This document shows positions 26,140 through 36,315 of a DNA stretch of 64,000 nucleotides, one piece after another (position 1 is the first letter of the stretch; the number at the start of each line of letters is the position of its first letter). The notes beneath the pieces are model-generated. The model was given only the letters and a program-made list of their open reading frames with translations. It searched no databases and was not told the DNA's origin. The translations under genes and the position numbers were made by a program. The stretch comes from HT1-32 sp040219025 (GTDB lineage: Bacteria; Pseudomonadota; Alphaproteobacteria; Rhodospirillales; HT1-32), in NCBI GenBank assembly GCA_040219025.1, contig JAVJTE010000007.1, positions 62,001-126,000 of the forward strand, written 5' to 3'.

Positions 26140-28002
26140 GTGCGCAAACCGAAAATGGATGCTGGCAGAGAACTTGAGGTCCTGTTCAATCTGTCTCCGG
26201 ATATTCTTTGTGTTGCTGGCACAGACGGCTACTTCAGGAGAATTAATCCGGCCTTCTCAAAACTGCTTGGTCATACAGACAAAACGCTCCTTTCAACATC
26301 ATTCCTTGATCTCGTTCATCCTGAGGATCTCGCAGCCACCCTGTCGGAAGTCGACGCCCTGAAGAGCGGGCTCACCACAACCAGTTTCGAGAACAGATAC
26401 CGTCATCGTGACGGCCATTATTTATGGCTGTCCTGGTCTTCTTGCTTCGATGCGGTGACATCGAGAATATATGCTGTCGCAAGAGACATAACGGCAGAGA
26501 AGGCGGTTCGACATGAACTTCAGCAGATCAAGAATGCACTGGCACAGCAGACGATATTCGCAAAGACCGACCGCCGGGGTGTCATCACAGAAGTTAACGA
26601 CAATTTTTGCCGGATAAGCGGATACAGACGAGACGAGCTGATCGGCAGCACGCACAAGATCGTAAATTCAGGTGTTCACCCGCCAGAGTTCTTCATGAAT
26701 ATGTGGCGGGATATTTCCGCCGGCAAATCATGGTCGGGCCTGATCCATAACCGGACGAAAACCGGCGATGACTATTTTGTCTTCAGCGTCATCGTCCCGA
26801 TAACCGATGTCGACGGCAGGATTAAGAACTACATCGCCATTCGGTTTGATCTGACCGAGCAGTTCCACGTTCAGAAAGAGCGGGACAGACTCCTCAGCAT
26901 TCTGAACGAAACAGGCTCGATCGCCAAAGTCGGCGGATGGGAACTTGATGTCGCGACCGGCGAACTGTTGTGGACCGACGAGACCTTCAGAATTCTTGAG
27001 GTCGAGAAACAGGATAACCAGAAACCCGTACTCCCGGAAGGTCTGGAACTGTTCACAAGCGCCAGCAAGCCCGTTATTGAACGGGCAGTTTCGCGCGGGA
27101 TCGAGTTCGGCGAACCCTACTCTCTGGAGCTGGAAGCATTAACAGCCAAGGGTAACCAGCTATGGGTATTTACCAATGGCAAGGCGAACTTTGCCGATGG
27201 AAAAATCGTATCCTTGTCGGGCACCCTCCAGGACATCAATGATCGCAAGATCGTCGAGATGAAGCTGAATGCTGCACTGGAGCAGGCCAAGATAGCTGAT
27301 ACAGCAAAATCCCAGTTTCTTGCCAATATGAGCCACGAGCTCCGGACGCCACTGAATGCAATCATCGGATTCTCGGATGCGATCCGGTCCGGAATTTTCG
27401 GGACAACCGGCAACGACAATATCGATGTCTATATTTCTGACATCAATACGGCGGGCAAGGTACTGCTCAATCTCGTCAACTCGATCCTCGATATTTCAAG
27501 AGTTGAAGCCGGCAAGGAAGACCATGAACCGTCGGAAACAGACGTTCGGCAGGTGTTGAAAGACTGCACCCAGCTGATGTCCGTTCTGGCCAATGAAAAA
27601 AACATCTGCCTCACCATCGATTGTCCGGCTCCGCTTCCGACCATCAGCCCGGACCCCCGGCATCTGAGCCAGATCATCATCAATCTGGTCTCCAATGCCA
27701 TCAAGTACACGCCATCGGGCGGGTCGGTCATTTGCTCGGCCCACATACCCCGGGATGGTCTGGTGCAGATTGATGTGAAAGACACCGGGATCGGCATGTC
27801 CGGAGACGAGATGTCGCGGATGTTCGAGCCATTCGAACGCGCCGGCGATGCCTTTACGACACGCGAGCAGGGGACAGGTCTGGGGCTGACGCTTGCGAAG
27901 AAACTGACCGAGATAAACAACGGGACCATTTCGATCAGCAGCGAAAAAGGTGCCGGCACAGCCGTGACACTGACATTCACGACAAATTCAACGCTGCCCT
28001 GA
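26140..28002 (+). CDS. PAS-domain sensor histidine kinase, soluble, orphan
   Basis: A 620-residue kinase without a membrane segment. Three PAS/PAC units are seen at about 11-125, 130-245 and 252-375, followed by a HisKA dimerisation helix with NMSHELRTPLNA (phospho-acceptor His near 399) and a HATPase domain (NLVSNAIKYTPSGG, DTGIGMS, GTGLGLTLAKKL). The start is GTG 26140 or ATG 26155; neither has a good ribosome site. No response regulator is adjacent, so it must signal to a distant partner. Base composition looks lower in GC than the flanking genes, a possible sign of acquisition. Confidence 0.88.
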   Translation: MRKPKMDAGRELEVLFNLSPDILCVAGTDGYFRRINPAFSKLLGHTDKTLLSTSFLDLVHPEDLAATLSEVDALKSGLTTTSFENRYRHRDGHYLWLSWSSCFDAVTSRIYAVARDITAEKAVRHELQQIKNALAQQTIFAKTDRRGVITEVNDNFCRISGYRRDELIGSTHKIVNSGVHPPEFFMNMWRDISAGKSWSGLIHNRTKTGDDYFVFSVIVPITDVDGRIKNYIAIRFDLTEQFHVQKERDRLLSILNETGSIAKVGGWELDVATGELLWTDETFRILEVEKQDNQKPVLPEGLELFTSASKPVIERAVSRGIEFGEPYSLELEALTAKGNQLWVFTNGKANFADGKIVSLSGTLQDINDRKIVEMKLNAALEQAKIADTAKSQFLANMSHELRTPLNAIIGFSDAIRSGIFGTTGNDNIDVYISDINTAGKVLLNLVNSILDISRVEAGKEDHEPSETDVRQVLKDCTQLMSVLANEKNICLTIDCPAPLPTISPDPRHLSQIIINLVSNAIKYTPSGGSVICSAHIPRDGLVQIDVKDTGIGMSGDEMSRMFEPFERAGDAFTTREQGTGLGLTLAKKLTEINNGTISISSEKGAGTAVTLTFTTNSTLP

Positions 28003-28034
28003 GTTCACAGCGCATTATCGGTCGATATGACCCT

Positions 28035-30587
28035 TCAGGCGCTGAGCTGGCGGACAATCTGGCCGCGCCCTTTCGGGAATGCCCCGAGCGCACCGGCAAC
28101 TGCGGCCGCCAGCGCTGCGACCAGTCCGAGCAGCAAAGGTAATATTGCCGCAAGCAGGCCCGGCGTCCATGCCACGCGGAGCGCCTGCTCGACAGCCCAG
28201 TATCCGCCGATCCAGCCGGCAACCCCGCCCAGCACGGCGGCAATCCCGCCGATGGCCGCGGCTTCGCATAACCGTGCGAGGGCAATTTCAGACCGCGAGG
28301 CCCCGATCAGGGTAAAGGCCAGTGCTTCCCGGCGACGCGCATCAACCTCCGCCGCAATCACCGCTGCCAGCGACAGCCCGCCTGCGACCAGCAGGGTCAA
28401 CGCCACAAGCAGGGACGCCAGCACCGCGCCGCTGATGACCTCTGTCACCTGCGCGACCAGGGTGCGGATATCGATACTGGTGATGTTCGGATAGGATTTC
28501 GCCAGATCATTTATGAAGGCATCGACAGCATCATCCGTCTCGCCCTGAAGGCTCATGATCCAGGATTGCGGCGCATCCCGAAACGGGTCGGGGGATGCCA
28601 TCAGCAGATATTCCGGCCGGAAGGTGCGGTGATATTCCTTGCGGATATTCACCACCTCCGACGTAAACGACCGGCCAAGCACGCTGTAGGTCAGCTTGTC
28701 CCCCGGCTTCAGATCAAAGGCCTCCTGCAGGTCTTCCTCCGGCGACAGCAGCGGTGGCCCGTCATAATCCGGTGCCCACCAGTCACCGGCGAGCAGTTCC
28801 GCCCCGGTTGGCTCTGCCGTCCATGAAAAGCTCCGGTCCCCCTCAATGACCCATGACTTGTCTTCACGCAGCAGGGCCTCTTCGGCAGGCACCCCGTTGA
28901 CGGCTGTCAGTGTCATGCGCATGAACGGATTTGCCTGCAGATCGCCCAGCGCAGGGTTCTCCGCAATCCGCGTCTTCAGCCCTTCGACCTGGTCCGGCTG
29001 CACATCGATCAGCACCAGATCGGGAATACGGTCCGGCAATTCCGCGCGCATGCCCTGTTCCAGCGAATTCTGCGCGGCAACGATCGCCGTGATCCCGGCA
29101 ATGCCGATCCCGATCGACACCGCACGCATCGCAACAGCATTTGTGTTCAGCAGGCCCTGACGCACAACAACGCCAATAAAGCCACGCGGCTGTCGCGACA
29201 CGGCCAGACGTGCCAGCAGCCACCCGCCACCTGTGAGGACAAGGGCAACAAGACACAGCCCTCCCGCCGCGATCCCGGCCAGCGACGGGACCGGCAGGCT
29301 GAACGTCGCCCCGGCCATCGCCAGCCCGATCAGGGCCAGCCCAAGCCCCAGTTGCCGGTTGTCGGGCTGCAGGTCGGCCTCGCCGCTGCGCATCGCCGCC
29401 CCGGGGGACAGGCGACCGGTGCCTGCGAGCGCCAGAATGCTGGTCCCGGTAATCCCGAGGACCAGGATCCAAGCGACCTGCAATGTCGGATCCACCAGAC
29501 TGACCGGCGACCAGACAAGATGCAGCTGTGCCGAGACAATCTGCATCAGAAAAGCCGTGCCGACTGCGGCCAGGCCAAGACCCAGGACAACCCCCAGCGA
29601 GCTGGCAATGGCAATGATCGCAGCATGCAGACTGCCGACAACCGCCGGTGTCGCCCCCGACAGCCGGTACAGGGCAATGGTCCGCACCCGACGCGAAACC
29701 CAGGCCCGGGCAGAAGCCCAGGCGCCTGTCAGTCCGATCGCCAGCGCAACAATGCCGGCCATGCCGAGGAAGGTTGTCGTGCGGTCAACCGTCCGGCGGA
29801 CACGGTCACCGGCATCGCGCGGTGTCTCCAGCTCCCACCCGGTTTCGGGCCGGAGTGCGGCCACCGCCTCAATCGCCGCGTCAAGCGAGGTCTCCGGCGC
29901 AAAATCCAGCCGGTAGCGAAAATCCACAATCGAGCCACGCTGGATCAGCCCCGTCTGCGTCAGGACATCAAGACGCATCAGAACGCGCGGGCCCACCATG
30001 AAGCGCCCGGCGGACAACCGGTCCGGTTCGATCAGCAGGCTGTCCGATATGACAAACTCCTGATCACCCAGCCGGATCACATCGCCGACACCGGCACTGA
30101 AGCGGCGCAGCAGTCCCGGTTCCACCACCACGGCAGGCCGGCCATCCCGGGTCTGCAGGGCGGCGTTCAGATCCTGACCGCTTGTCAGCCGCACCACCCC
30201 GTTCAGCGGATAGGCTTCATCGACACCCTTTACCTCAACCGGCAGGCGGGCATCGCCAATCACCGCGGAGCTCCGCAATTCGGCGACACGTGACAGGGTA
30301 CCAGTCCCGGCCAGCCCGTCGACGACCTCGTCATCCAGCGGCACATTGACAACGGTCACCGCAACATCGCCTCCCAGCAATGTCGTGCCGCTGTCGGACA
30401 GGGAGCGCGACAGGCCGTCGCCCATCATCCAGACCGCCCCCATCATCACCGTCGCAATGGTGACACAGGCGATGAACAGCCGGAGGCCATAGATACCCGC
30501 GGCCAGTTCCGCGCTCAGCAATCCGCGCAGGATACGGGTGCGAACAGCAAAAGGGATCCCGGTATCGTCATGAGAATTGTTCTGCAT
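28035..30587 (-). CDS. ABC exporter permease, FtsX/MacB-type (YbbP-like), 850 residues
   Basis: A large permease of the YbbP group: one N-terminal helix, a periplasmic domain (about 60-260), three helices with GLTGAWASARAWVSRRVR, a middle helix pair, a second periplasmic domain and a C-terminal set of three helices (VISGAVLASLLVALTLLVAG onward). Duplicate FtsX domains in one chain fit partners of LolD-like ATPases. It follows the ATPase gene with an 8-base gap; ATG 30587 is used. Such pairs move lipids or lipoproteins out of the inner membrane, or work with periplasmic hydrolases; no adaptor gene is adjacent. Confidence 0.85.
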   Translation of the reverse strand: MQNNSHDDTGIPFAVRTRILRGLLSAELAAGIYGLRLFIACVTIATVMMGAVWMMGDGLSRSLSDSGTTLLGGDVAVTVVNVPLDDEVVDGLAGTGTLSRVAELRSSAVIGDARLPVEVKGVDEAYPLNGVVRLTSGQDLNAALQTRDGRPAVVVEPGLLRRFSAGVGDVIRLGDQEFVISDSLLIEPDRLSAGRFMVGPRVLMRLDVLTQTGLIQRGSIVDFRYRLDFAPETSLDAAIEAVAALRPETGWELETPRDAGDRVRRTVDRTTTFLGMAGIVALAIGLTGAWASARAWVSRRVRTIALYRLSGATPAVVGSLHAAIIAIASSLGVVLGLGLAAVGTAFLMQIVSAQLHLVWSPVSLVDPTLQVAWILVLGITGTSILALAGTGRLSPGAAMRSGEADLQPDNRQLGLGLALIGLAMAGATFSLPVPSLAGIAAGGLCLVALVLTGGGWLLARLAVSRQPRGFIGVVVRQGLLNTNAVAMRAVSIGIGIAGITAIVAAQNSLEQGMRAELPDRIPDLVLIDVQPDQVEGLKTRIAENPALGDLQANPFMRMTLTAVNGVPAEEALLREDKSWVIEGDRSFSWTAEPTGAELLAGDWWAPDYDGPPLLSPEEDLQEAFDLKPGDKLTYSVLGRSFTSEVVNIRKEYHRTFRPEYLLMASPDPFRDAPQSWIMSLQGETDDAVDAFINDLAKSYPNITSIDIRTLVAQVTEVISGAVLASLLVALTLLVAGGLSLAAVIAAEVDARRREALAFTLIGASRSEIALARLCEAAAIGGIAAVLGGVAGWIGGYWAVEQALRVAWTPGLLAAILPLLLGLVAALAAAVAGALGAFPKGRGQIVRQLSA

Positions 30588-30594
30588 CACAGGG

Positions 30595-31269
30595 TCAGGC
30601 CGCAATCAGGCCGGCATCAATGGCAATGGTCCGGTCGCATTTCTCCGCCATCGACCTGTCATGGGTGACCATCAGCATCGCAGCGCCGGTTTCATGCACC
30701 AGCGAGAACATTGTCTCTGCTACATCGATACCGGTTTCCTGATCCAGATTACCGGTCGGTTCATCAGCCAGAATCAGGCCGGGCCGGGCCACGAAAGCCC
30801 GCGCAATGGCGACACGCTGCTGCTCGCCGCCGGACAGGGCCGCCGGCCGATGCGTGACACGATGGCCAAGGCCGACACGCTCCAGCATCTGCTGTGCCTG
30901 CTTCGTGCCGTCCAGATTGCCGGAGAGCATCAGCGGCAGTGCCGCATTCTGCAGCGCCGTCATCGCCGGCACCAGATGATAGGACTGGAACACAATGCCG
31001 ATATCGCGCCGCCGCAGGGCCGTCCGCTCCGCCTCGCTCGCCTGCATCAGATCGCTGCCCAGCACAGTAACCGCGCCACCGGTGGCGCGTTCCAGCCCGC
31101 CGATAATTGCGATCAGCGAGGACTTGCCGGACCCGGACGGGCCCGTGACGGCAACAATCTCGCCGGGCTCAACCGTGATATCGATGCCCCGCAGCACCGG
31201 CACCTCGCCTTCCGGCGCCGGGTAGGACAACATGACTTTTTGCAGAGAGATCACAGGAACTGAAGACAC
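30595..31269 (-). CDS. ABC transporter ATP-binding protein, LolD/YbbA-like
   Basis: A 224-residue ATPase with Walker A GPSGSGKSS, signature LSGGEQQR, Walker B LILADEPTGNLD and MVTHD, the compact MacB/LolD form. The start is GTG 31269 with GGAGAGG four bases upstream. It forms an operon with the large FtsX-type permease. The 223 bases between it and dnaE2 (31270-31492) show no gene or clear terminator. Confidence 0.88.
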   Translation of the reverse strand: MSSVPVISLQKVMLSYPAPEGEVPVLRGIDITVEPGEIVAVTGPSGSGKSSLIAIIGGLERATGGAVTVLGSDLMQASEAERTALRRRDIGIVFQSYHLVPAMTALQNAALPLMLSGNLDGTKQAQQMLERVGLGHRVTHRPAALSGGEQQRVAIARAFVARPGLILADEPTGNLDQETGIDVAETMFSLVHETGAAMLMVTHDRSMAEKCDRTIAIDAGLIAA

Positions 31270-31492
31270 ATCGCCTCTCCGGGTTCGGCAGAGTTACAAT
31301 CAGGGACACCACAAGGTAGGAACGGAGGACCCGGTTTTCATCACTTCTACGCAGAATAAGCCACAACGGATTGCTCCGCGACCCGGAGAGCTGACTTCCG
31401 GCGGGTTTCAGGCCGGGAGTTCATCCGGCCCCGCGGCTCTGACGAGCCGGGCGCGCAGCCCGCAGAGATGGCGGCATTACCTGCACCGCCAC

Positions 31493-34400
31493 TCAGTGAA
31501 AGTCGCGGGACTTCGGGATAATGCTTATGCTGCGCGGATGGCGGCCTGACCCCGGCGAAGCAGGCCGGGCAATATTGTCTGGTTCCGCTGATGCGCTTTG
31601 ATTTGGGCCATCGACAAGACTGTCGAGCAACCTGGTTTCATCCTCAAGATTTCTGACAACCAGATGGATAACATTGTCCGCGATCTGAATTCTGCCATGA
31701 GCCGCGAGCAGTCTTGCGCCCATAACGATCTTGCGGTGCCTTTCAACAATATCCGGCCAGATCACCAGATTGGCGACACCGCTTTCGTCCTCCAGTGTGA
31801 TGAAGACAACTCCGCTGGCGCTGCCCGGTCGCTGCCGGACCAGCACAAGACCGGCGATAGATACCCACTGCCCGAACCGGGAGTAAGGCAGATCGCTTGT
31901 CTTCATGAACTCCCGCCGGGCGTATGCCTTGCGCAAAAACGCCATCGGATGCGCTTTCAGCGAGAATCGCATGGTCTGATAGTCGGTGACGACATGCTCG
32001 CTTAACGGCATTTCAGGGAGAGAAACCGGCTGGTCCTCCCCTTCATCCTCCGCATCGGCATGGGTAAAAAGCGGAAGGTCCGGCGCTTCCCGGATTGCAC
32101 GGGCGTCCCAGAGTGCGGCTCGCCGGTCCTTGCCAATAGACCGGAATGCGTCAGCAGCGGCCAGAAGCCGGATGCCGCCGGGTGAAAGCCTCGCACGATG
32201 GCGCAGATCAGCCACAGCCTCATAGGGCCTTCTGCGATGACCTGTCAGGCGGAGTGCGTCTTTTCCAGAGAATCCCTCGATCTGGCGCAGACCAAGACGC
32301 AGGGCATAGGCCCAGGAAGACCCGCCTCCTGCACCTGCACAGGGTTCAAGGCTGTTGTCCCAGTCGCTGAAGTTGATATCCACCGGCAGGACGGTAACAC
32401 CATGTTCCCGCACATCGCGGATAATCTGTGCCGGCGCATAAAACCCCATGGGCTGGGAATTCAGCAGGGCGGCTGCGAAGACTGCCGGGTAATGGCATTT
32501 GATCCAGCTTGATACATAAGCCAGAAGGGCAAAACTGGCCGCATGACTTTCAGGAAATCCATATTCACCAAACCCCTCGATCTGGCTGAAACAACGTTCC
32601 GCAAAAACAGGGGCGTAGCCGCGTTCAACCATGCGCCCGACCATCTTCTCCTTATGGTCACTGACCTTGCCACGCGACCGGAAAGTGGCCATCGCCTTGC
32701 GTAGCTGGTTCGCCTCGGCCGGCGAGAAGCATGCGGCGACCATCGCAATTTTCATCGCCTGTTCCTGAAAGATCGGCACGCCGAGTGTACGCTGCAGGAT
32801 GTTCCTGAGCTCATCCGGATCATATTCCGGTCCCGGCGAGGGATAGACTTCACGTTCCTTTCCCTGACGCCGGCGCAGATAGGGGTGTACCATATCGCCC
32901 TGAATCGGACCGGGCCGGACAATTGCGACCTGGATCACCAGATCATAGAAAGCGCGGGGTTTCAGACGCGGCAGCATATTCATCTGCGCGCGGCTTTCGA
33001 TCTGAAAAACCCCGACTGAGTCAGCCCGGCAGAGCATATCATAGACAGCGGGATCATCGTCCGGAATTGTGGCGAGGCTGTATGCCCTGCCATAATGCGC
33101 GGCGATCAGGGCAAAGCTTTTCCGGATACAGGTCAGCATGCCGAGCGCCAGCACATCAACCTTCATGATGCCAAGCGCGGCAATATCATCCTTGTCCCAT
33201 TCAATAAAACTCCTCGCCGCCATAGCGCCGTTGCCAACCGGCACGGTCTCGACGAGAGGTGATTCTGTCAGGATGAAACCGCCAACATGTTGCGACAGAT
33301 GGCGCGGCATACCGATCAGTTCCCCGGCAAGAGCAAGGGTGCGTTTCAGATGCGGGTCGGAAATATCCAGGCCCGCCTCCTTCACCCTCAGATCGACAAC
33401 ATCCTTGCCCCAGGACCCCCAGACGGTCCCGGCCAGGGCTGCCGTGATATCTTCTGACAGGCCCATCACCTTGCCGACCTCCCGGATTGCCATGCGGGGC
33501 CGGTAATGGATAACTGTCGCACAAAGCCCTGCCCGGTCACGGCCATAGCGCTGATAGATATGCTGGATGACTTCCTCACGCCGTTCATGCTCAAAATCGA
33601 CATCAATGTCCGGCGGCTCCTTGCGTTCCTCTGAAACAAAACGTTCAAACAAGAGCTCGTGCTGAGCCGGGTCAACCGAAGTGACCTCCAGGCAATAACA
33701 TACGGCACTGTTGGCCGCAGACCCCCGTCCCTGGCACAAAATTCCCTCACCCCGTGCAAACCGGACAATGTCGTGAATGGTCAGAAAGTAGCGGGCAATA
33801 TCCAGTTTGGCGATCATCGCCAGTTCCCGGTTCAGGGTCTTCCGCACCTTGTCCGGCATACCTTCCGGATAGCGTCTTGCCCCGCCCGCCCAGACCAGTT
33901 CGGCCAGATAATCATCCGGCGTTCTGTTCTCAGGCACCGTTTCACTCGGATATTCATAGCGCAGTTCAGCCAGTGAAAACCGGCAGGCGTCGGCGATCAT
34001 CCGGCTTTGCCGGATAGCGTCCGGCCAGTCAGCAAACAGCCTGAGCATCTCTTCCGGAGATTTCAAATATCTCTCTGCGTTCGCATGCAGCCTTTGCCCC
34101 GCCTTGGTAATCGTCAGCTTCTGGCGGATACAGGTCATCACATCCTGCAGGGGACGGCGCGCCGGTGCGTGGTAATGTACATCGTTGGTCGCAACGAGTC
34201 TGAGCCCATGCTGAACCGCCAGCCTGCTGAGCCGATTGATCCGCGCCCGGTCGTCGCCGCGATACAGATAACTGGCTGCTATATGTCCAAGCACAGGCAG
34301 ATGCTGGCAAAGACGCGGCAGGCCTGTACTGAAGGCATCGAGATCGTCATCCGGAACCGCGATCAGCACGGGGTCATCTACAGCCCGAAGGCTTTCCGAT

Positions 34401-34768
34401 ACCAGCGAGAGCGACAGATCGCATTGCCCCTTGCCTTGCCAGGCACCGTCACGGTTCTGCATTTTTGCAGCAGAAAGCAACCGGCAGAGCCGACCATAAC
34501 CGGCCCGGCTTTTTGGATAGGCATAGAGAGAGGGGGCATCCAGAAGGTCAAGACGGCAGCCAATAATCGGGCGAAGCCCCAGGCCAGCAGCGGCGACATG
34601 CAGACGGACAACCCCTGCCAGTGTATTACGGTCAGCAATGCCAATCGCGTCGTAACCAAGCACATGCGCCGCGCTAACCAGTTCTGCGGGATCGGACGCG
34701 CCCTGCAGAAAAGAGAAATTGGTCATCAGCCCGAGTTCGATGAACGGCGTGCGTGCTTTTGCTGCCAT
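31493..34768 (-). CDS. dnaE2: Error-prone DNA polymerase III alpha subunit DnaE2
   Basis: A 1091-residue C-family polymerase. It begins with a PHP domain (FIELGLMTNFSFLQGAS, then GYDAIGIADRNTLAGVVRLH), contains the catalytic-aspartate segment PPDIDVDFEHERREEV near 390-405, and ends with an OB fold and the family terminal KSRDFH. Gene order imuA-imuB-dnaE2 confirms the DnaE2 type. Its ATG overlaps the imuB stop as TAATG. In alphaproteobacteria this cassette copies damaged DNA and causes induced mutation; a LexA box stands in front of imuA. Confidence 0.96.
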   Translation of the reverse strand: MAAKARTPFIELGLMTNFSFLQGASDPAELVSAAHVLGYDAIGIADRNTLAGVVRLHVAAAGLGLRPIIGCRLDLLDAPSLYAYPKSRAGYGRLCRLLSAAKMQNRDGAWQGKGQCDLSLSLVSESLRAVDDPVLIAVPDDDLDAFSTGLPRLCQHLPVLGHIAASYLYRGDDRARINRLSRLAVQHGLRLVATNDVHYHAPARRPLQDVMTCIRQKLTITKAGQRLHANAERYLKSPEEMLRLFADWPDAIRQSRMIADACRFSLAELRYEYPSETVPENRTPDDYLAELVWAGGARRYPEGMPDKVRKTLNRELAMIAKLDIARYFLTIHDIVRFARGEGILCQGRGSAANSAVCYCLEVTSVDPAQHELLFERFVSEERKEPPDIDVDFEHERREEVIQHIYQRYGRDRAGLCATVIHYRPRMAIREVGKVMGLSEDITAALAGTVWGSWGKDVVDLRVKEAGLDISDPHLKRTLALAGELIGMPRHLSQHVGGFILTESPLVETVPVGNGAMAARSFIEWDKDDIAALGIMKVDVLALGMLTCIRKSFALIAAHYGRAYSLATIPDDDPAVYDMLCRADSVGVFQIESRAQMNMLPRLKPRAFYDLVIQVAIVRPGPIQGDMVHPYLRRRQGKEREVYPSPGPEYDPDELRNILQRTLGVPIFQEQAMKIAMVAACFSPAEANQLRKAMATFRSRGKVSDHKEKMVGRMVERGYAPVFAERCFSQIEGFGEYGFPESHAASFALLAYVSSWIKCHYPAVFAAALLNSQPMGFYAPAQIIRDVREHGVTVLPVDINFSDWDNSLEPCAGAGGGSSWAYALRLGLRQIEGFSGKDALRLTGHRRRPYEAVADLRHRARLSPGGIRLLAAADAFRSIGKDRRAALWDARAIREAPDLPLFTHADAEDEGEDQPVSLPEMPLSEHVVTDYQTMRFSLKAHPMAFLRKAYARREFMKTSDLPYSRFGQWVSIAGLVLVRQRPGSASGVVFITLEDESGVANLVIWPDIVERHRKIVMGARLLAAHGRIQIADNVIHLVVRNLEDETRLLDSLVDGPNQSASAEPDNIARPASPGSGRHPRSISIIPKSRDFH

Positions 34769-36315
34769 TACGCATCGAGCCCGTGTACATACCAGCAGGG
34801 TGCCCCGCCCCGTCCGTCATCAGGCAGGCCCTCACGGAAGATCCAGTAGCGCCGCCCCTCCGTGTCCTCAACACGGTAATAATCACGCAGCCGTGCCGTA
34901 GACCGTTGCCGCCACCATTCCGGGGCAATCCGTTCCGGCCCTTCGCTGCGCACAACCCGGTGCGTTTGCCGCCGCCAGACAAGTTGTGCCGGCGGACCCT
35001 CTGGCACCGCATACAATACCTGTACCTCTTCCGGTGTCTTCAGCAGACGCAACGGACGCGGTGAGCTAACGGTTTCCACTTTGTCTGTCGCCCGATGGAA
35101 ACTTGCGGCGGGGGTCAGAACACCGGCCCGTTCGGGGAGATGGCTGCCTGTCGCAACCGGACTCAACACAGCATCATGGCCAAACCTTGCAATCAGACGG
35201 TCAGCCAGTTGCGACAGGGCAACGTCATCATCTGTCCCCCCGGACAAGTCCCATTGAGCATTTTCAATTCGTTCAAAAACCACAATATCAAGGGTCATAA
35301 TTTCAAAGCCAAAACCGGCAACCAGACGATCAATCCTGTTTTCAAAAAGACGCCCCAGATGCCCGGCATCCTGGCTGGCCATGGCTGTCGCCGCACTGAT
35401 TGCGGAGACCCCTCCATCAACCCGATATCCGGCGAGGCGCAGACGGCGTGCACCGAGGTTCCTGCCCGCAAGTCGCCTGACCAGTTCATCCAGCAAGTCG
35501 TGCAGCACATAGGTCACGCCGGAGGCATCGCAGACCGGTTCCAGTAACTGTCGCATCGCCCGCAGGGGCTCTGCCGGGATTTCCGGCGTCAGCGGCTCCG
35601 GTATGCGCCCCAGCGCCTGGTCCAGCCGTCGTGACGGGCTGGCGGAAAGCAGACCATGATATCTGAAGCGTCTGACCAGCGCCGCCGGCGGCAAGGCCTG
35701 TAACGCTCCGATGGTCTTCAACCCCAGTCTGCGCAGCATCAGAACTGTCTCCCTGTCGAGACGCAGTGCAGCGACGGGCAGAGACGAGAGATCGTCGGCT
35801 ATTGACCCGGCCCGGCAGATTGCCGGTGTTGTTGCATACCGCGCCAGCGCCCATGCCGCACCAAGGGTTGGTGCGACAGCAGGCCGTGCCGTCAGCCCAA
35901 GACTTGCAAAGGCTGCGATCATGCCCGAGAGCATCCGGGCCTCGCCGCCCCACAGATGATCCGACCCCGTCGTGTCGAGCAGCAGCCCATTATCACCGTC
36001 TGCCCTGACCCAGGGGCACCATTGATGACACCACTGCGACAGACGGGCGATATCCTGACGGTCAGCCTTCTGATCCGCCTGTTCGACCCTCAGGCTCGGG
36101 ATCAGCATGCGAATGTCGGTGACACGTGCATCACATCTGACACCAAGCCTGATGGCAGCCAGATTTACATCATGGATGACCGGACCGCGCGGACCTTCAC
36201 GCGCCAGAACCACAGGCACGCCCAGATCAGCCTCCGGGTTGTCGCCCGTACGTTTCTGCCATCGCTGAATCGCAAAATGGGGGAGAAAAACCGAGATGAT
36301 GCGTCTGTTGTTCAT
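34768..36315 (-). CDS. imuB: ImuB, Y-family polymerase-like mutagenesis protein
   Basis: A 515-residue protein starting MNNRRIISVFLPHFAIQRW at ATG 36315. It has the Y-family polymerase layout: palm/fingers to ~230, thumb with LRRLGLKTIGALQALPPAALVRRF, little finger after it, and a long C-terminal region. ImuB proteins lack a full catalytic acid set and act as a bridge between the beta clamp, ImuA and DnaE2; that family fact fits the degenerate active-site text here. It overlaps imuA by 89 bases in another frame and dnaE2 by one base. Confidence 0.94.
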   Translation of the reverse strand: MNNRRIISVFLPHFAIQRWQKRTGDNPEADLGVPVVLAREGPRGPVIHDVNLAAIRLGVRCDARVTDIRMLIPSLRVEQADQKADRQDIARLSQWCHQWCPWVRADGDNGLLLDTTGSDHLWGGEARMLSGMIAAFASLGLTARPAVAPTLGAAWALARYATTPAICRAGSIADDLSSLPVAALRLDRETVLMLRRLGLKTIGALQALPPAALVRRFRYHGLLSASPSRRLDQALGRIPEPLTPEIPAEPLRAMRQLLEPVCDASGVTYVLHDLLDELVRRLAGRNLGARRLRLAGYRVDGGVSAISAATAMASQDAGHLGRLFENRIDRLVAGFGFEIMTLDIVVFERIENAQWDLSGGTDDDVALSQLADRLIARFGHDAVLSPVATGSHLPERAGVLTPAASFHRATDKVETVSSPRPLRLLKTPEEVQVLYAVPEGPPAQLVWRRQTHRVVRSEGPERIAPEWWRQRSTARLRDYYRVEDTEGRRYWIFREGLPDDGRGGAPCWYVHGLDA

